Below are positions 16,867 through 26,325 of a stretch of DNA of 41,184 nucleotides, piece by piece. The stretch lies in assembly GCA_022599575.1 (NCBI GenBank), contig JAHZMA010000004.1, positions 1 to 41,184 of the forward strand. The letters run 5' to 3'. Source of the DNA: Alphaproteobacteria bacterium (GTDB taxonomy: Bacteria > Pseudomonadota > Alphaproteobacteria > JABAAW01 > JAHZMA01). A program made the translations under genes and the position numbers. The number at the start of each line of letters is the position of its first letter. Position 1 is the first letter of the stretch. The notes beneath the pieces were generated by a model. The model worked only from the letters and a program-made list of their open reading frames with translations, made no database searches and had not been told where the DNA came from.

Positions 16867-18978
16867 ATGCGGTATCGATTGGGCGTTGATATTGGTGGAA
16901 CATTTACCGATATTGTTCTTTATGATGAAAAAGGCGGGACAGATATTGCGAAATTAGCATCTACACCCGATGACCCTGGTCGCGCTGTTGTTGAAGGTGC
17001 GGTAGAAATACTCTCTAAACATGATATTTTTCCTTCTCAAATTTCAGAAATTGTTCATGGCACGACTGTTGGCTCTAACACAATTTTGCAGCGCGTTGGT
17101 GCTAAAACAGGACTTATTACCACTAAAGGCTTTCGTGATATTCTTGAGATTGGACGGATTCGCACCCCTGATATGTTTGACCTTACTTGGGAAAAGCCTG
17201 TGCAGCTTGTTGAACGTCGATTTCGAAAAGAAGTAACAGAAAGACTTTCTGCTGATGGAAAAATCGTAACGCCACTTGATATGAACGAGTTAGGCACTGT
17301 AGCGCAAGCATTGGCTGATGGTGGCTGTGAAGCAATTGCCATTTGTTTTTTGCATTCTTATGTTAACCCCGCCCATGAAATTGCAACCCGCGAATTTTTA
17401 GAAAAAGAATTTCCGCAATTTTTGGTGACAGCTTCTTGCGATGTTTTACCAGAGATGAAAGAATATGAGCGCACTTCAACAACGGTTGTCAATGCCTATT
17501 TATTAACACAGATGCGCGCCTATTTGACAAATCTTGAAAGCGAGTTAAAAGCGCGAGGATTTAACGCACCATTATTAATTGTCAATTCTGCTGGTGGCAT
17601 GATGAGTGTTGAGGCTGCAAAAAGCCGTCCTGTATTTGCGGTTGGCTCTGGGCCTGCAGGTGGTGTGGCAGGTGGTGCACGTTTAGCAGAAGCAACTGGT
17701 TTAGGAACACTTATCGCTTTTGATATGGGCGGTACAACCGCTAAAGCGTCCATCATTCGTGATGGCCAGCCAATGCTTATCAATGAATATGAATTTCGTG
17801 AAGGAATTTCCAGCCCCAGTCGCTTTACCAAAGGTGGCGGCTATATGCTTAAAGTGCCCGCCATTGATATTGCTGAAGTGGGTGCTGGGGGTGGGTCAAT
17901 TGCTTGGATTGATACAGGTGGTATGTTGCAAGTAGGGCCAATATCAGCAGGTTCTAATCCCGGTCCTGCTTCTTATGGTTTAGGCAATGAAAAGCCAACA
18001 GTGACTGATGCCAATATTGTATTAGGTTATATTGGTGAAACAGGATTGGCAGGTGGCAGTTTAACAATAGATAAATCATTGGCTGAGGCGGCTATTGCAA
18101 AAGAAATTGCTGAACCACTTCAATTAAGCGTGACTGAGGCAGCGTTGGGTATTCGCCGTATTGCCAATGTGAATATGGCACGCGCAATTCGTTCTGTTAC
18201 AGTAGAGCGCGGACTTGACCCGCGTGAAATGGCGTTAATGGTTTTTGGTGGTGGTGGCGCGCTACATGGCGTTGATGTGGCACAATTGCTTGGTATTACT
18301 AAAATTATTATTCCCGATATGTCGGGGGTTTTCTGTTCGGTTGGCATGTTGGCTTCCGATGTTGAACATTCTATGGTACGTGCGACTTTCGGTGTTTTAG
18401 AAAATTGGCGTGGTGATGCGCTTGGCGAGCGATTAACATGGCTTCGTGATGCGATGATGGCAAGATTAAACGCAGAAGGTTTTACGAAAGAATTTGTCGC
18501 GCTAAAATTCTTGGCGGATTTACGCTATCAAGGGCAATCTTCAGAATTGACGATTCCTGTTGACCCCAAGCAACTTTCCTCTCAAGGTGGCACTGTTCTC
18601 AGAGCTGATTTTGAAAAAGCTTATTATGATGTTTATGGTTATACAGATACGACCGCAGTAGAGCTGGTTAATTTGCGTGTTACTGGATTGGGGATTCGTA
18701 AGGAAAAGCTGGATTTCAAACAATTATATAATAAGCATAACACGATGATTCAACAAGCGGTAACAAAGCGAAAAGTTTGTTTTAATCTTGCCGAAGAATG
18801 GCATGAAACGCCTGTTCAACCACGCAATAGTGCGATTGAACATAAAGTTACAAGTCCAATTATTCTTTATAGCTATGATACAACAATTGCTGTTCCACCC
18901 AAAATTATAATATCTACGGATGGCTGTGGCAGTGTTATTCTTGATATTCAAGATTTTGCTGGAGAGGTAACAAAATGA
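16867..18978 (+). CDS. hyuA: Hydantoinase A / oxoprolinase A family subunit (HyuA)
   Basis: ATP-binding subunit of a HyuA-HyuB amidohydrolase, the family of N-methylhydantoinase, 5-oxoprolinase and acetone carboxylase. These enzymes phosphorylate a carbonyl or amide so it can be hydrolysed or carboxylated. The 703 residues are full length: phosphate-binding loop DIGGTFTD (8-15), second actin-like phosphate loop DMGGTTAK (286-293), and the HyuA stretch FGGGGALHGVDVAQLLG. The stop overlaps the hyuB start by 4 bp (ATGA), so translation is coupled. The downstream ABC importer argues for uptake and hydrolysis of a small cyclic amide. Codons look richer in CTT and CGT than in the left-hand genes. 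Confidence 0.9.
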   Translation: MRYRLGVDIGGTFTDIVLYDEKGGTDIAKLASTPDDPGRAVVEGAVEILSKHDIFPSQISEIVHGTTVGSNTILQRVGAKTGLITTKGFRDILEIGRIRTPDMFDLTWEKPVQLVERRFRKEVTERLSADGKIVTPLDMNELGTVAQALADGGCEAIAICFLHSYVNPAHEIATREFLEKEFPQFLVTASCDVLPEMKEYERTSTTVVNAYLLTQMRAYLTNLESELKARGFNAPLLIVNSAGGMMSVEAAKSRPVFAVGSGPAGGVAGGARLAEATGLGTLIAFDMGGTTAKASIIRDGQPMLINEYEFREGISSPSRFTKGGGYMLKVPAIDIAEVGAGGGSIAWIDTGGMLQVGPISAGSNPGPASYGLGNEKPTVTDANIVLGYIGETGLAGGSLTIDKSLAEAAIAKEIAEPLQLSVTEAALGIRRIANVNMARAIRSVTVERGLDPREMALMVFGGGGALHGVDVAQLLGITKIIIPDMSGVFCSVGMLASDVEHSMVRATFGVLENWRGDALGERLTWLRDAMMARLNAEGFTKEFVALKFLADLRYQGQSSELTIPVDPKQLSSQGGTVLRADFEKAYYDVYGYTDTTAVELVNLRVTGLGIRKEKLDFKQLYNKHNTMIQQAVTKRKVCFNLAEEWHETPVQPRNSAIEHKVTSPIILYSYDTTIAVPPKIIISTDGCGSVILDIQDFAGEVTK

Positions 18979-20705
18979 CAACGATAGACCCTATTACTTT
19001 TGCTGTTATTAAAAATGCGCTTGATTCAATCGTTGACGAGGTTGCTTATACGGTATTACGCACTGCGCGTTCTGAAATTGTTAAAGATGTGATGGATTAT
19101 TCAGCAGCAATTTGCGATGCCGAAGGAAATATGATTGCACAGGCTAAAACGATTGCTTTACATCTTGGTGCGGTTCCTGAAGCAATGGCTGAAGTTAAGA
19201 AAGCCTTTGGTGATGCGTTATATGAAGGTGATGCCATTATTCTTAATGACCCGTATCAAGGCGGTATGCATTTGCCAGATATTTTTATGTTCACACCGAT
19301 TTTTGTTGATGAAACGCTTGAAGGGTTTTCGGTGGTGATTTGCCATCATACTGATGTTGGTGGGCGCGTGCCCGGTTCTAATGCTGCAGACAGTACAGAG
19401 ATTTTTCAAGAAGGTCTTCGTATTCCAGTTTTGAAATATTTAGACAAAGGTGTGGTTAACCATGCTCTGCATGCGATTATTGAACGCAATGTTCGTGTTC
19501 CAGACCGTGTTTTGGGTGATTTGAAAGCGCAGATAGCGGCATGTCATGTGGGTGCACGTGAAATGACAAAACTCATTAATAAATATGGGCAGAATGTTGC
19601 AAGGCAATATTTTGCTGAATTGCTTGATTATGCAGAACGTATGGCATGTGAGGATATTCGCAATTGGCCAGATGGCACTTATAAATTTACAGATTATATC
19701 GATAATGATGGTTTTAATGATGATTTACTGCCAATTTCGGTCGCTATTACTGTGGCTGGTGATCAATTAATTGTTGATTATGAAGGTTCATCGCCACAAG
19801 TTGCTGCTGCCTTAAATGCCACCAAATCCTATACTAACTCTTGCACTTATTTAAGTGTGCGTTGTGTTCTTAATGGTGATATCCCCAATAATCAAGGCAT
19901 TTTTCGTTGTATTGACGTTAAAGCACCCCTTGCATCAATCCTTAATCCAGTAGAGCCAGCCGCTTGTGCAGCACGTGCATTAACAGGCTATCGGGTTATG
20001 GATGCAATGTTTGGGGCTTTGGCGCAGATTGTGCCAGAGCGCGTTCCTGCCGCTGGTGAAGGTGGCAACACGGTTGTTGCTATCGGCGGCTATAAACCAG
20101 ACCGCACCCCTTTTATTATTGTTGATATGATTTGCGGTTGTTGGGGCGGACGTCCAGACCGTGATGGTGTTGATGGCATTACCAACCCATCACAAAATCT
20201 TTCTAACACGCCAATAGAGGTTTTAGAAAATCAGCACCCTATTCGTATCGAAGATTATGGGTTTATTGCCGATAGTTGTGGTGCTGGTAAATTTCGTGGT
20301 GGTCTTGGTGTGCGTCGTTCTTATCGATTATTGGCTGAAGAGGCAAGCTTGCAGCTTCGTTCTGACCGAACAAAAATTGCGCCATATGGATTGGCTGGCG
20401 GTGAAAAAGGTCGAATGACGCGTAATTGGTTAGAGGATGATGGCAATCTTAAACCTCTTGCAGGCAAGGTAACCATGCCGTTTCATAAAAATCAGCTTAT
20501 TATCCATGAACAAGCTGGTGCTGGTGGCTTTGGCAATCCATTGGAACGTGACTCAGAAAAGATAATTCAAGATATTCTTGATGAAAAAATTTCAACTGAA
20601 TTTGCGCGTGATAAATATGGCATTATTTTAATTGAAAATAAATTAGAAATTGATTGGCCAGCAACCAATATAATGCGCGCACAGATGGACAAAAAGGATG
20701 GTTGA
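18975..20705 (+). CDS. hyuB: Hydantoinase B / oxoprolinase B family subunit (HyuB)
   Basis: Catalytic partner of HyuA. The 576 residues show HyuB hallmarks: an N-terminal DPITFAVIKNALDSIVDEVA, then LNDPYQGGMHLPDIFMFTPI near residue 90, HHTDVGGRVPGS near 125, and a C-terminal glycine-rich GAGKFRGGLGVRRSY and EQAGAGGFGNPLERD. The metal-site residues of the family (D and H of HLPD and HHTDVGG) are kept. The start overlaps hyuA by 4 bp. The exact substrate, hydantoin, 5-oxoproline or other, is not predictable from these motifs. Confidence 0.9.
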   Translation: MTTIDPITFAVIKNALDSIVDEVAYTVLRTARSEIVKDVMDYSAAICDAEGNMIAQAKTIALHLGAVPEAMAEVKKAFGDALYEGDAIILNDPYQGGMHLPDIFMFTPIFVDETLEGFSVVICHHTDVGGRVPGSNAADSTEIFQEGLRIPVLKYLDKGVVNHALHAIIERNVRVPDRVLGDLKAQIAACHVGAREMTKLINKYGQNVARQYFAELLDYAERMACEDIRNWPDGTYKFTDYIDNDGFNDDLLPISVAITVAGDQLIVDYEGSSPQVAAALNATKSYTNSCTYLSVRCVLNGDIPNNQGIFRCIDVKAPLASILNPVEPAACAARALTGYRVMDAMFGALAQIVPERVPAAGEGGNTVVAIGGYKPDRTPFIIVDMICGCWGGRPDRDGVDGITNPSQNLSNTPIEVLENQHPIRIEDYGFIADSCGAGKFRGGLGVRRSYRLLAEEASLQLRSDRTKIAPYGLAGGEKGRMTRNWLEDDGNLKPLAGKVTMPFHKNQLIIHEQAGAGGFGNPLERDSEKIIQDILDEKISTEFARDKYGIILIENKLEIDWPATNIMRAQMDKKDG

Positions 20706-20776
20706 TATGATAAAATTAAATCTTATACAATTAAAGTTTTATTGTAACAACATATCTATTTTGCTAAGGTGGCTTC

Positions 20777-21406
20777 ATGAAACAACCTGTAAACAAACGC
20801 AACCCCAAAGCGTCACGAGAAAACATTCTCAACGCCGCAACAGCAGAATTTGCCCAATTTGGGTTCGATGGGGCGCGTATCGATGCTATTGTGCGGCGCG
20901 CCAATGTTTCAAAAAATCTTGCCTATCATTATTTTGGTGGCAAAGAAGATTTGTTTCTGCTTGTTATGGAACGCATGTATCAACGTATGCGCGAACATCA
21001 TGCCGATTTGCAAATCAAGGGTTTATCCCCTATCGAGGGAATGTCGCAGCTTATTCGGCATACTTTTGCTCATTTTGTCGATTATCCAGAAGTTATTTCT
21101 TTAATCAACAGCGAAAATTTGTATCATGCTTCTCACATAAAGGGATCGGAAAAAATTCGTGGCTTATATTCGGAATTAAGCAAAAATTTAACAGAATTAT
21201 TGGCACGTGGAGAAGATGCAGGTTTATTCCGCAAAAATATAAATCCTATCGATCTTTATATATCTATATCTGCATTGGGATATTTTTATCTTTCAAACCA
21301 ACATACGCTTGGTGCTATTTTCGAGATAGATTTAACATCTGCCGAGCGCATGCATCAGCGCGAAAATCATATTGTCGAGATGATACTGCGCTATTTGAAA
21401 CCATAA
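20777..21406 (+). CDS. TetR family transcriptional regulator
   Basis: A 209-residue repressor-like protein. The N-terminal helix-turn-helix (about 14-62) reads ENILNAATAEFAQFGFDGAR, then IDAIVRRANVSKNLAYHYFGGKEDLF, a clear TetR domain. The C-terminal ligand domain has the length and helix pattern of the RutR-like TetR group, though this is only a loose resemblance. Encoded 71 bp after hyuB and before the transporter, in the same direction, it probably senses the substrate of the module. TGGTTAGT-containing sites near hyuA and the outer-membrane protein gene are candidate targets. Confidence 0.88.
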   Translation: MKQPVNKRNPKASRENILNAATAEFAQFGFDGARIDAIVRRANVSKNLAYHYFGGKEDLFLLVMERMYQRMREHHADLQIKGLSPIEGMSQLIRHTFAHFVDYPEVISLINSENLYHASHIKGSEKIRGLYSELSKNLTELLARGEDAGLFRKNINPIDLYISISALGYFYLSNQHTLGAIFEIDLTSAERMHQRENHIVEMILRYLKP

Positions 21407-21675
21407 ATTATAATAATAAAACTATTAATATTGGTGAGATGGATATATGCCAATGTTGATATTAAAGAATGTTGGACGGGACTTTGTGCAAAATTTTACG
21501 TTTGGTAAAACCGCTATTGTCTGGTTCAATCACTTGGTCTATATCTCTATTTTTCAGATTTTATTTGAAGATTGGGTGGACCAGAAACGGCCTATTATGG
21601 TCGCCAATAACGGTCAAGATGCGCTTAAATTGCATCTTGACAAACAGCTACATTTATTAAAAATAGGAGTTAGAC
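21407..21675 (+). other. Gap between tetR and the ABC transporter, no supported gene
   Basis: The 269 bp hold an open frame from 21447 that overlaps the binding-protein gene, with no family resemblance and no good ribosome-binding site. It could be decayed coding sequence or a leader. TTGACA at 21637 lacks a proper -10 box and lies too close to the next start to serve as its promoter. Confidence 0.5.
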
Positions 21676-22662
21676 ATGAACTGGAAATCTAAAATACATA
21701 TTTTGATTGCCTCAGCGGCAATCTCTGCCATTAGCGTATCGCAGGCGGTGGCTGAAGAAATAACAGTCAGGCTTGATTTTTCGCCATGGGGCATTCATGC
21801 TGCAATGCATTTGGCTCAGCAAAAAGGTTGGTTTGATGAGGCAGGGCTAGATGTTGACATTCAAGATGGCAAAGGCACAACCAATACCATTCAACTTGTG
21901 AGTAGTGGACGGATTGATGTTGGTCAAGTGCAATTAGGATTAATGGCACTGGCACGCGAAAATGATATACCACTTAAATCATTTGCTGGTTGGGCAAGAA
22001 AAGGCGATTTATCGGTGCTTGTTCCTAAAGATAGCAACCTCAATACCATTGCTGACTTAAAAGGCAAGAAATTAGTGACATTTGCAACCAGCCCTTGGGT
22101 GCCTTATATCGATAGTTTTTTGAAAAATGGTGGACTTGCCCGTGATGATTTATCAATCCTAATAGTAGCACCACCATCTATGGTAGCATCTTATGTTTCT
22201 GGTGATGCTGATGGTTTTATGACTGTTGGACCATTTGGGTTGCCATTGGTTGCACAAACCAGACCTGCCAAACAAATTTTGCTTGCTGATGCGGGGGTGG
22301 CATTTCCTAGCTATGGTTTGGTTGCACTTGAAAAAACAATTAAAAGCCGTCGTGACCAACTTTCCAAACTTGCCACCATTCAGCAGCGGGCATGGAAATA
22401 TATTTTTGATGGCAATATTGAAGAAGGCGCGCAGGCGATTATTGATGCACGGCCAGATAATAATCTTAAGCTTAAAATCCTTGCTGGGCAAATTGAGGCT
22501 TATCGTCCATTTTTTAGCACAGAGCGGACACGCAATAAAGCATTCGGCATTCAGTCTGAACAAGATTGGGCAGATGCGATTTCAGCCATGAAAAAGGCAG
22601 GCGTCATTAAGAAAAATCATAAGCCAAATGATTTTTTCACCAATGATTTATTGCCTAAATAA
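21676..22662 (+). CDS. ABC transporter substrate-binding protein (SsuA/NMT1-like)
   Basis: Periplasmic binding protein of 328 residues for an ABC importer of the nitrate/sulfonate/thiamine-precursor class. Signal peptide to about residue 26 (cleavage after AVA). The mature protein starts EEITVRLDFSPWGIHAAMHL and continues QQKGWFDEAGLDVDI, the family opening, with GRIDVGQVQLGLMALAREND as the usual second motif. The 'DFSPWGIHA' start resembles pyrimidine/thiamine-precursor binders (ThiY/NMT1), where aromatic residues stack on a ring; a cyclic ligand suits the HyuAB context. AGGAG lies six bases before ATG. ATPase and permease genes follow directly. Confidence 0.9.
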   Translation: MNWKSKIHILIASAAISAISVSQAVAEEITVRLDFSPWGIHAAMHLAQQKGWFDEAGLDVDIQDGKGTTNTIQLVSSGRIDVGQVQLGLMALARENDIPLKSFAGWARKGDLSVLVPKDSNLNTIADLKGKKLVTFATSPWVPYIDSFLKNGGLARDDLSILIVAPPSMVASYVSGDADGFMTVGPFGLPLVAQTRPAKQILLADAGVAFPSYGLVALEKTIKSRRDQLSKLATIQQRAWKYIFDGNIEEGAQAIIDARPDNNLKLKILAGQIEAYRPFFSTERTRNKAFGIQSEQDWADAISAMKKAGVIKKNHKPNDFFTNDLLPK

Positions 22663-22702
22663 TATAAGATGGGTTGTTAAAAATAAGAAAGAATACTAAC
22701 CA

Positions 22703-23488
22703 ATGGCAAAAACAGATATATATGTGACTATTGATGATGTGGGGAGGGTTTATCCTTCCCCGCATGGTGAAGTGGTTGCATTGCAGGCTATTAATCTAAC
22801 ATTACACAAGCAAGAATTTTTATCTATTCTTGGTCCTAGCGGGTGTGGAAAATCAACATTGCTCAAATGTCTTGCTGGTTTGGAAAACCCATCAAGTGGC
22901 AAAATTTTAATTGGGGGCAAACCAGTGCTCTCGCCACCAGATGATATGGGGGTTGTTTTTCAGAGTGATATTTTACTTGATTGGCGTAACATTCTTGATA
23001 ATGTTTTGTTAGTTACAGAGTTTCGGCGGCTCAAAAGAGCTGATTATCTTGATAAGGCACATGCCTTATTGGCAAGATTTGGTCTTTCGGGGTTTGAAAA
23101 TCGGCATCCGTGGGAATTATCAGGGGGCATGCGTCAGCGCGCATCTATTTGTCGCGCATTGCTAGATGACCCCGAATTGCTATTAATGGATGAGCCATTT
23201 GGCGCCCTTGATGCGATGACACGTGATGACCTTAATCTTGAATTAGCGCGTTTATGGCAGGATACGAAAAAAACCATTATGTTTATTACCCATTCAATTC
23301 CTGAGGCGGTTTTTTTATCTGACCGTATTGTTGTGATGTCGCGCAATCCAGGGCGTATTGAAGAAATTATTGATATTGATTTGCCACGACCGCGTCACTT
23401 AAGCCTTCGTGAAACGCCAGAATTTGGTAAATATGTCGCATATTTACGTCAACATTTCATGCAATTAGGGATATTACATGATGATTAA
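22703..23488 (+). CDS. ABC transporter ATP-binding protein (SsuB/TauB family)
   Basis: Energises the importer. The 261-residue protein has Walker A GPSGCGKS (44-51), Q-loop Q87, signature LSGGMRQ (139-145), Walker B LLLMDEP (159-165) and switch H197, all intact. The C-terminal VVMSRNPGRIEEIIDIDLPR is typical of the SsuB/TauB group. It starts 40 bp after the binding protein and overlaps the permease by 11 bp. The bases just before ATG are ACTAACCA (22695-22702) in place of a clear ribosome-binding site. Confidence 0.93.
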   Translation: MAKTDIYVTIDDVGRVYPSPHGEVVALQAINLTLHKQEFLSILGPSGCGKSTLLKCLAGLENPSSGKILIGGKPVLSPPDDMGVVFQSDILLDWRNILDNVLLVTEFRRLKRADYLDKAHALLARFGLSGFENRHPWELSGGMRQRASICRALLDDPELLLMDEPFGALDAMTRDDLNLELARLWQDTKKTIMFITHSIPEAVFLSDRIVVMSRNPGRIEEIIDIDLPRPRHLSLRETPEFGKYVAYLRQHFMQLGILHDD

Positions 23489-24263
23489 TTGGATAAAAAA
23501 TAATGATAGAGCATTTTCCGTCGCAGCGGTGCTGATTGTCACAATATTGATATGGGAGCTACTATGTCATCTTTTTGCCATTCGTGCTTTCATTTTGCCA
23601 GCACCAAGCCGTATTTTTGTTGAATTTATTGATACGCCACACTATTTTTTGAAACATGCATGGTACACGCTTTTAACAACTATGGCAGGTTTCATTCTGG
23701 CGGTTGTTTTTGGCGTTGCGCTTGCTATTGCTATTGTGCATTCTGTTTTCCTTGATAGAACGCTTTATACATTACTCATTGCTCTTAATGCTGTTCCTAA
23801 AGTGGCGTTGGCACCACTTTTTGTGATTTGGATGGGAACTGGTATAGAACCAAAAATTGCCATTGCGCTGATGATTGCTATTTTTTCAATTGTTATTGAT
23901 ACAGTGCTTGGGCTTCGTAGCGTGGGGGCTGATATGCTTAATCTTGCCCGCGCGGCAAAAGCCAACCGTTTGCAAATTTTGATGAAAATTCGTTTTCCGA
24001 TTGCGCTTGCCAGCATGTTTGCTGGTATGAAGGTGGGTATCTCTTTTGCATTAATTGGTGCAATCGTTGGCGAGTTTGTTGCTGGCGAAACTGGACTGGG
24101 CCATGTTATTTTGCTTTCACAAGGAATGTTTAACATGCCACGTGCTTTTGCCGCGCTTGTTTTGCTCGGATTGATGGGGACAGTGTTGTTTTATATGGTT
24201 GAAGCGGCCGAACGTTTATTATTGCCTTGGCATGTCTCGCAAAGAACGGGTAAGGGACATTAA
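23478..24263 (+). CDS. ABC transporter permease (SsuC/ThiX-like)
   Basis: Membrane channel of the same importer, 261 residues, six predicted helices starting at about 15-35 (FSVAAVLIVTILIWELLCHL). The coupling loop that contacts the ATPase reads NLARAAKANRLQILMKIRFP at about 153-172, the equivalent of the EAA motif, followed by GMKVGISFALIGAIVGEFVA. Translationally coupled to the ATPase by an 11-bp overlap. Last gene of the hyu module; the arc operon runs toward it on the other strand. Confidence 0.92.
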   Translation: MMINWIKNNDRAFSVAAVLIVTILIWELLCHLFAIRAFILPAPSRIFVEFIDTPHYFLKHAWYTLLTTMAGFILAVVFGVALAIAIVHSVFLDRTLYTLLIALNAVPKVALAPLFVIWMGTGIEPKIAIALMIAIFSIVIDTVLGLRSVGADMLNLARAAKANRLQILMKIRFPIALASMFAGMKVGISFALIGAIVGEFVAGETGLGHVILLSQGMFNMPRAFAALVLLGLMGTVLFYMVEAAERLLLPWHVSQRTGKGH

Positions 24264-24331
24264 AATATTTCGCAAAATATTGTATGATGCTTCCGAATAA
24301 TTTGTTTTCTATATGAAAATAACCCGAAATT

Positions 24332-24371
24332 GCATCATTCGCTAATGTGTGATTAACACATAATATGATGC
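24332..24371. terminator. Nested inverted repeat between the convergent permease and arcC genes
   Basis: Outer arms GCATCAT (24332-24338) and ATGATGC (24365-24371) enclose inner arms ATGTGT (24445 minus 100, i.e. 24345-24350) and ACACAT (24356-24361). A further ATGATGC lies near 24285. The 136-bp gap separates converging operons, so a two-way transcription stop is the natural role. There is no strong T-run on either strand, so this is uncertain. Confidence 0.4.
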
Positions 24372-24399
24372 GGTGATGTGGTGCCCCCTACCCCTGCAC

Positions 24400-25299
24400 T
24401 TACGGGTTAATCAACGTACCCACTTTGCCAGCCAATATATCTTCCAGCTGCTCAAGCCCGCCAATCATTGCCGCATTTCCTGTGCTTTTGACAAACCAGC
24501 ATACCGCACTCACTTTGGGCGCCATCGATCCTGCAGGGAATTTTTGATTCTGCAACTCCTTAACAGTAATATTGCGGATAAGCTGTTGGTTAGGCTTGCC
24601 AAAATTTTCATAAATACCATCGACATCGGTTAGAATAATCAACCTATCCGCATCAAGATTTTGTGCTAATAAAGCAGCCGATAGGTCTTTATCAATCACC
24701 CCTTCAACACCTTGCCATTTGTTATTTTCAAATATCACAGGAATACCACCACCACCAGCGGTAATCACCACCGAACCCGCTTCTAGCAATATTTTAATTT
24801 GTGAAAGTTCAATAATTTTCTGTGGCTTTGGTGACGGCACGGTACGGCGAAAATATTGACCATCTTGGGCAATTGACCAGCCACGTGTTTTGGCAAGTTC
24901 CTGCGCTTCAGCTTCAGCATAAACTGGACCTATAAATTTATGCGGATTTTGAAATGCACTATCATTTTTATCAACCTCAATTTGCGTTAGCACAGTAATA
25001 ACGTTTTTATCCGCCATTTCATTTCGCAATTGTTGTCCGATAATATAGCCAATCATACCTTGCGATTCCGCAACCAGCACATCTAACGGATGGGCAGGTG
25101 CTTGCTTGTAAGCTTCGCCTTCCAGCGCCAGCAAGCCCACTTGCGGACCATTGCCATGCACAATGATAATATCGTGCTGTCGTGCTAGTTTAGCAATGTG
25201 CTTGGCCGCCAATTTCATATTTTTATGCTGGTTTTCCGCGCTTAAAACTTCGCCACGTTTCAATAATGCGTTACCGCCCAATGCCAATATAATTCGCAT
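24400..25299 (-). CDS. arcC: Carbamate kinase ArcC
   Basis: Last step of the arginine deiminase pathway: carbamoyl phosphate plus ADP gives ATP, carbon dioxide and ammonia. The 299-residue chain is family length, with N-terminal ILALGGNALLKRGE, HGNGPQVGLLALE near residue 48, and the nucleotide-binding VVITAGGGGIPV and IDKDLSAALLAQNLDAD. It lies 3 bp after arcB. Final gene of a carrier-arcA-arcB-arcC operon. Confidence 0.96.
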   Translation of the reverse strand: MRIILALGGNALLKRGEVLSAENQHKNMKLAAKHIAKLARQHDIIIVHGNGPQVGLLALEGEAYKQAPAHPLDVLVAESQGMIGYIIGQQLRNEMADKNVITVLTQIEVDKNDSAFQNPHKFIGPVYAEAEAQELAKTRGWSIAQDGQYFRRTVPSPKPQKIIELSQIKILLEAGSVVITAGGGGIPVIFENNKWQGVEGVIDKDLSAALLAQNLDADRLIILTDVDGIYENFGKPNQQLIRNITVKELQNQKFPAGSMAPKVSAVCWFVKSTGNAAMIGGLEQLEDILAGKVGTLINP

Positions 25300-25302
25300 C
25301 GC

Positions 25303-26304
25303 TTACACGCCCATTGTAGCGACTAATACCGCCTTAATCGTGTGCATGCGGTTACCCGCCTGTTCGAATACCACCGAAGCTTCCGATTCAAAAACATCTT
25401 CGGTTACTTCCATCGCATCTAGCCCATATTTTTGGAAAATTTCTTCGCCCATTTTGGTATCACGGTTATGAAATGCAGGCAAGCAATGCATAAATTTGGT
25501 ATGTTTATTACCTGTTGCCGCCATCACTTCTGATGTTATCTGATAAGGTTTTAACAATTTAATTCGTGCCTCCCAGACGGAATCGGCTTCGCCCATAGAA
25601 ACCCAAACATCAGTATAAATAAAATCCACATTTTTAACAGCTTGCATAAGATTTTCAGTAAAATTGATTCTCGCGCCTGTATCATTAGCAATATCTTGTG
25701 CTTTTTTAATTAAAGCATCGGCAGGCCATAGCGATTTTGGCGCGGCAATCGTGATTGTCATGCCTGTTTTTGCTGCCCCAATCATCAGAGAATTTCCCAT
25801 ATTGCTACGTCCGTCACCTGCATAGCAAAAATGAATATCGGAAAGATGTTTATGGGTATATTCACGCATTGTCATGAAATCAGCTAAAATTTGTGTGGGA
25901 TGAAATTCATCGGTTAGCCCGTTCCATACAGGAACACCTGCATTATCAGCAAGTTCTTGAACAATATTCTGCCCATAGCCTCTATATTCAATGCCATCAT
26001 AAATTTTGCCCAAAACCCGTGCCGTATCTTTCATGCTTTCTTTATGGCCAATTTGTGTGCCCGATGGTCCCAAATATGTTACATGCGCGCCTTGGTCATA
26101 GGCTGCCACTTCAAAACCTGTGCGGGTGCGGGTTGATGATTTTTCAAAAATCAGCGCAATATTTTTACCTTTTAATTGCTGATTTTCATTGCCCAGTTTT
26201 TTGGCGATTTTTAAATCACGGGCTAAATCTAGCAAAAAGCGGATTTCATGAGGGGTGAAATCTAACAATGCTAAAAAATGTTTTCCTCTTAAATTCATTG
26301 GCAT
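25303..26304 (-). CDS. arcB: Ornithine carbamoyltransferase, catabolic type
   Basis: Splits citrulline with phosphate into ornithine and carbamoyl phosphate in the deiminase pathway. The 333-residue protein has the carbamoyl-phosphate loop STRTRT (57-62), the HPTQ motif in [12 protein letters not shown], and the ornithine-binding cysteine motif FMHCLPAFH. Length and position between arcA and arcC favour the catabolic form over ArgF. The ATG at 26304 gives [10 protein letters not shown]; the gap to arcA is 21 bp with an AGGAGA ribosome-binding site. Confidence 0.95.
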   Translation of the reverse strand: MPMNLRGKHFLALLDFTPHEIRFLLDLARDLKIAKKLGNENQQLKGKNIALIFEKSSTRTRTGFEVAAYDQGAHVTYLGPSGTQIGHKESMKDTARVLGKIYDGIEYRGYGQNIVQELADNAGVPVWNGLTDEFHPTQILADFMTMREYTHKHLSDIHFCYAGDGRSNMGNSLMIGAAKTGMTITIAAPKSLWPADALIKKAQDIANDTGARINFTENLMQAVKNVDFIYTDVWVSMGEADSVWEARIKLLKPYQITSEVMAATGNKHTKFMHCLPAFHNRDTKMGEEIFQKYGLDAMEVTEDVFESEASVVFEQAGNRMHTIKAVLVATMGV

Positions 26305-26325
26305 TTTTTATCTCCTGTTAGAATA

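Noticed and set aside
21637-21665. TTGACA as a promoter for the ABC binding protein
   Set aside because: No acceptable -10 box at 16-18 bases, and transcription would start at or after the ribosome-binding site.
21447-21692. Open frame of 81 codons before the ABC binding-protein gene
   Set aside because: It overlaps a well-supported start, has no clear ribosome-binding site and resembles no family known to me.
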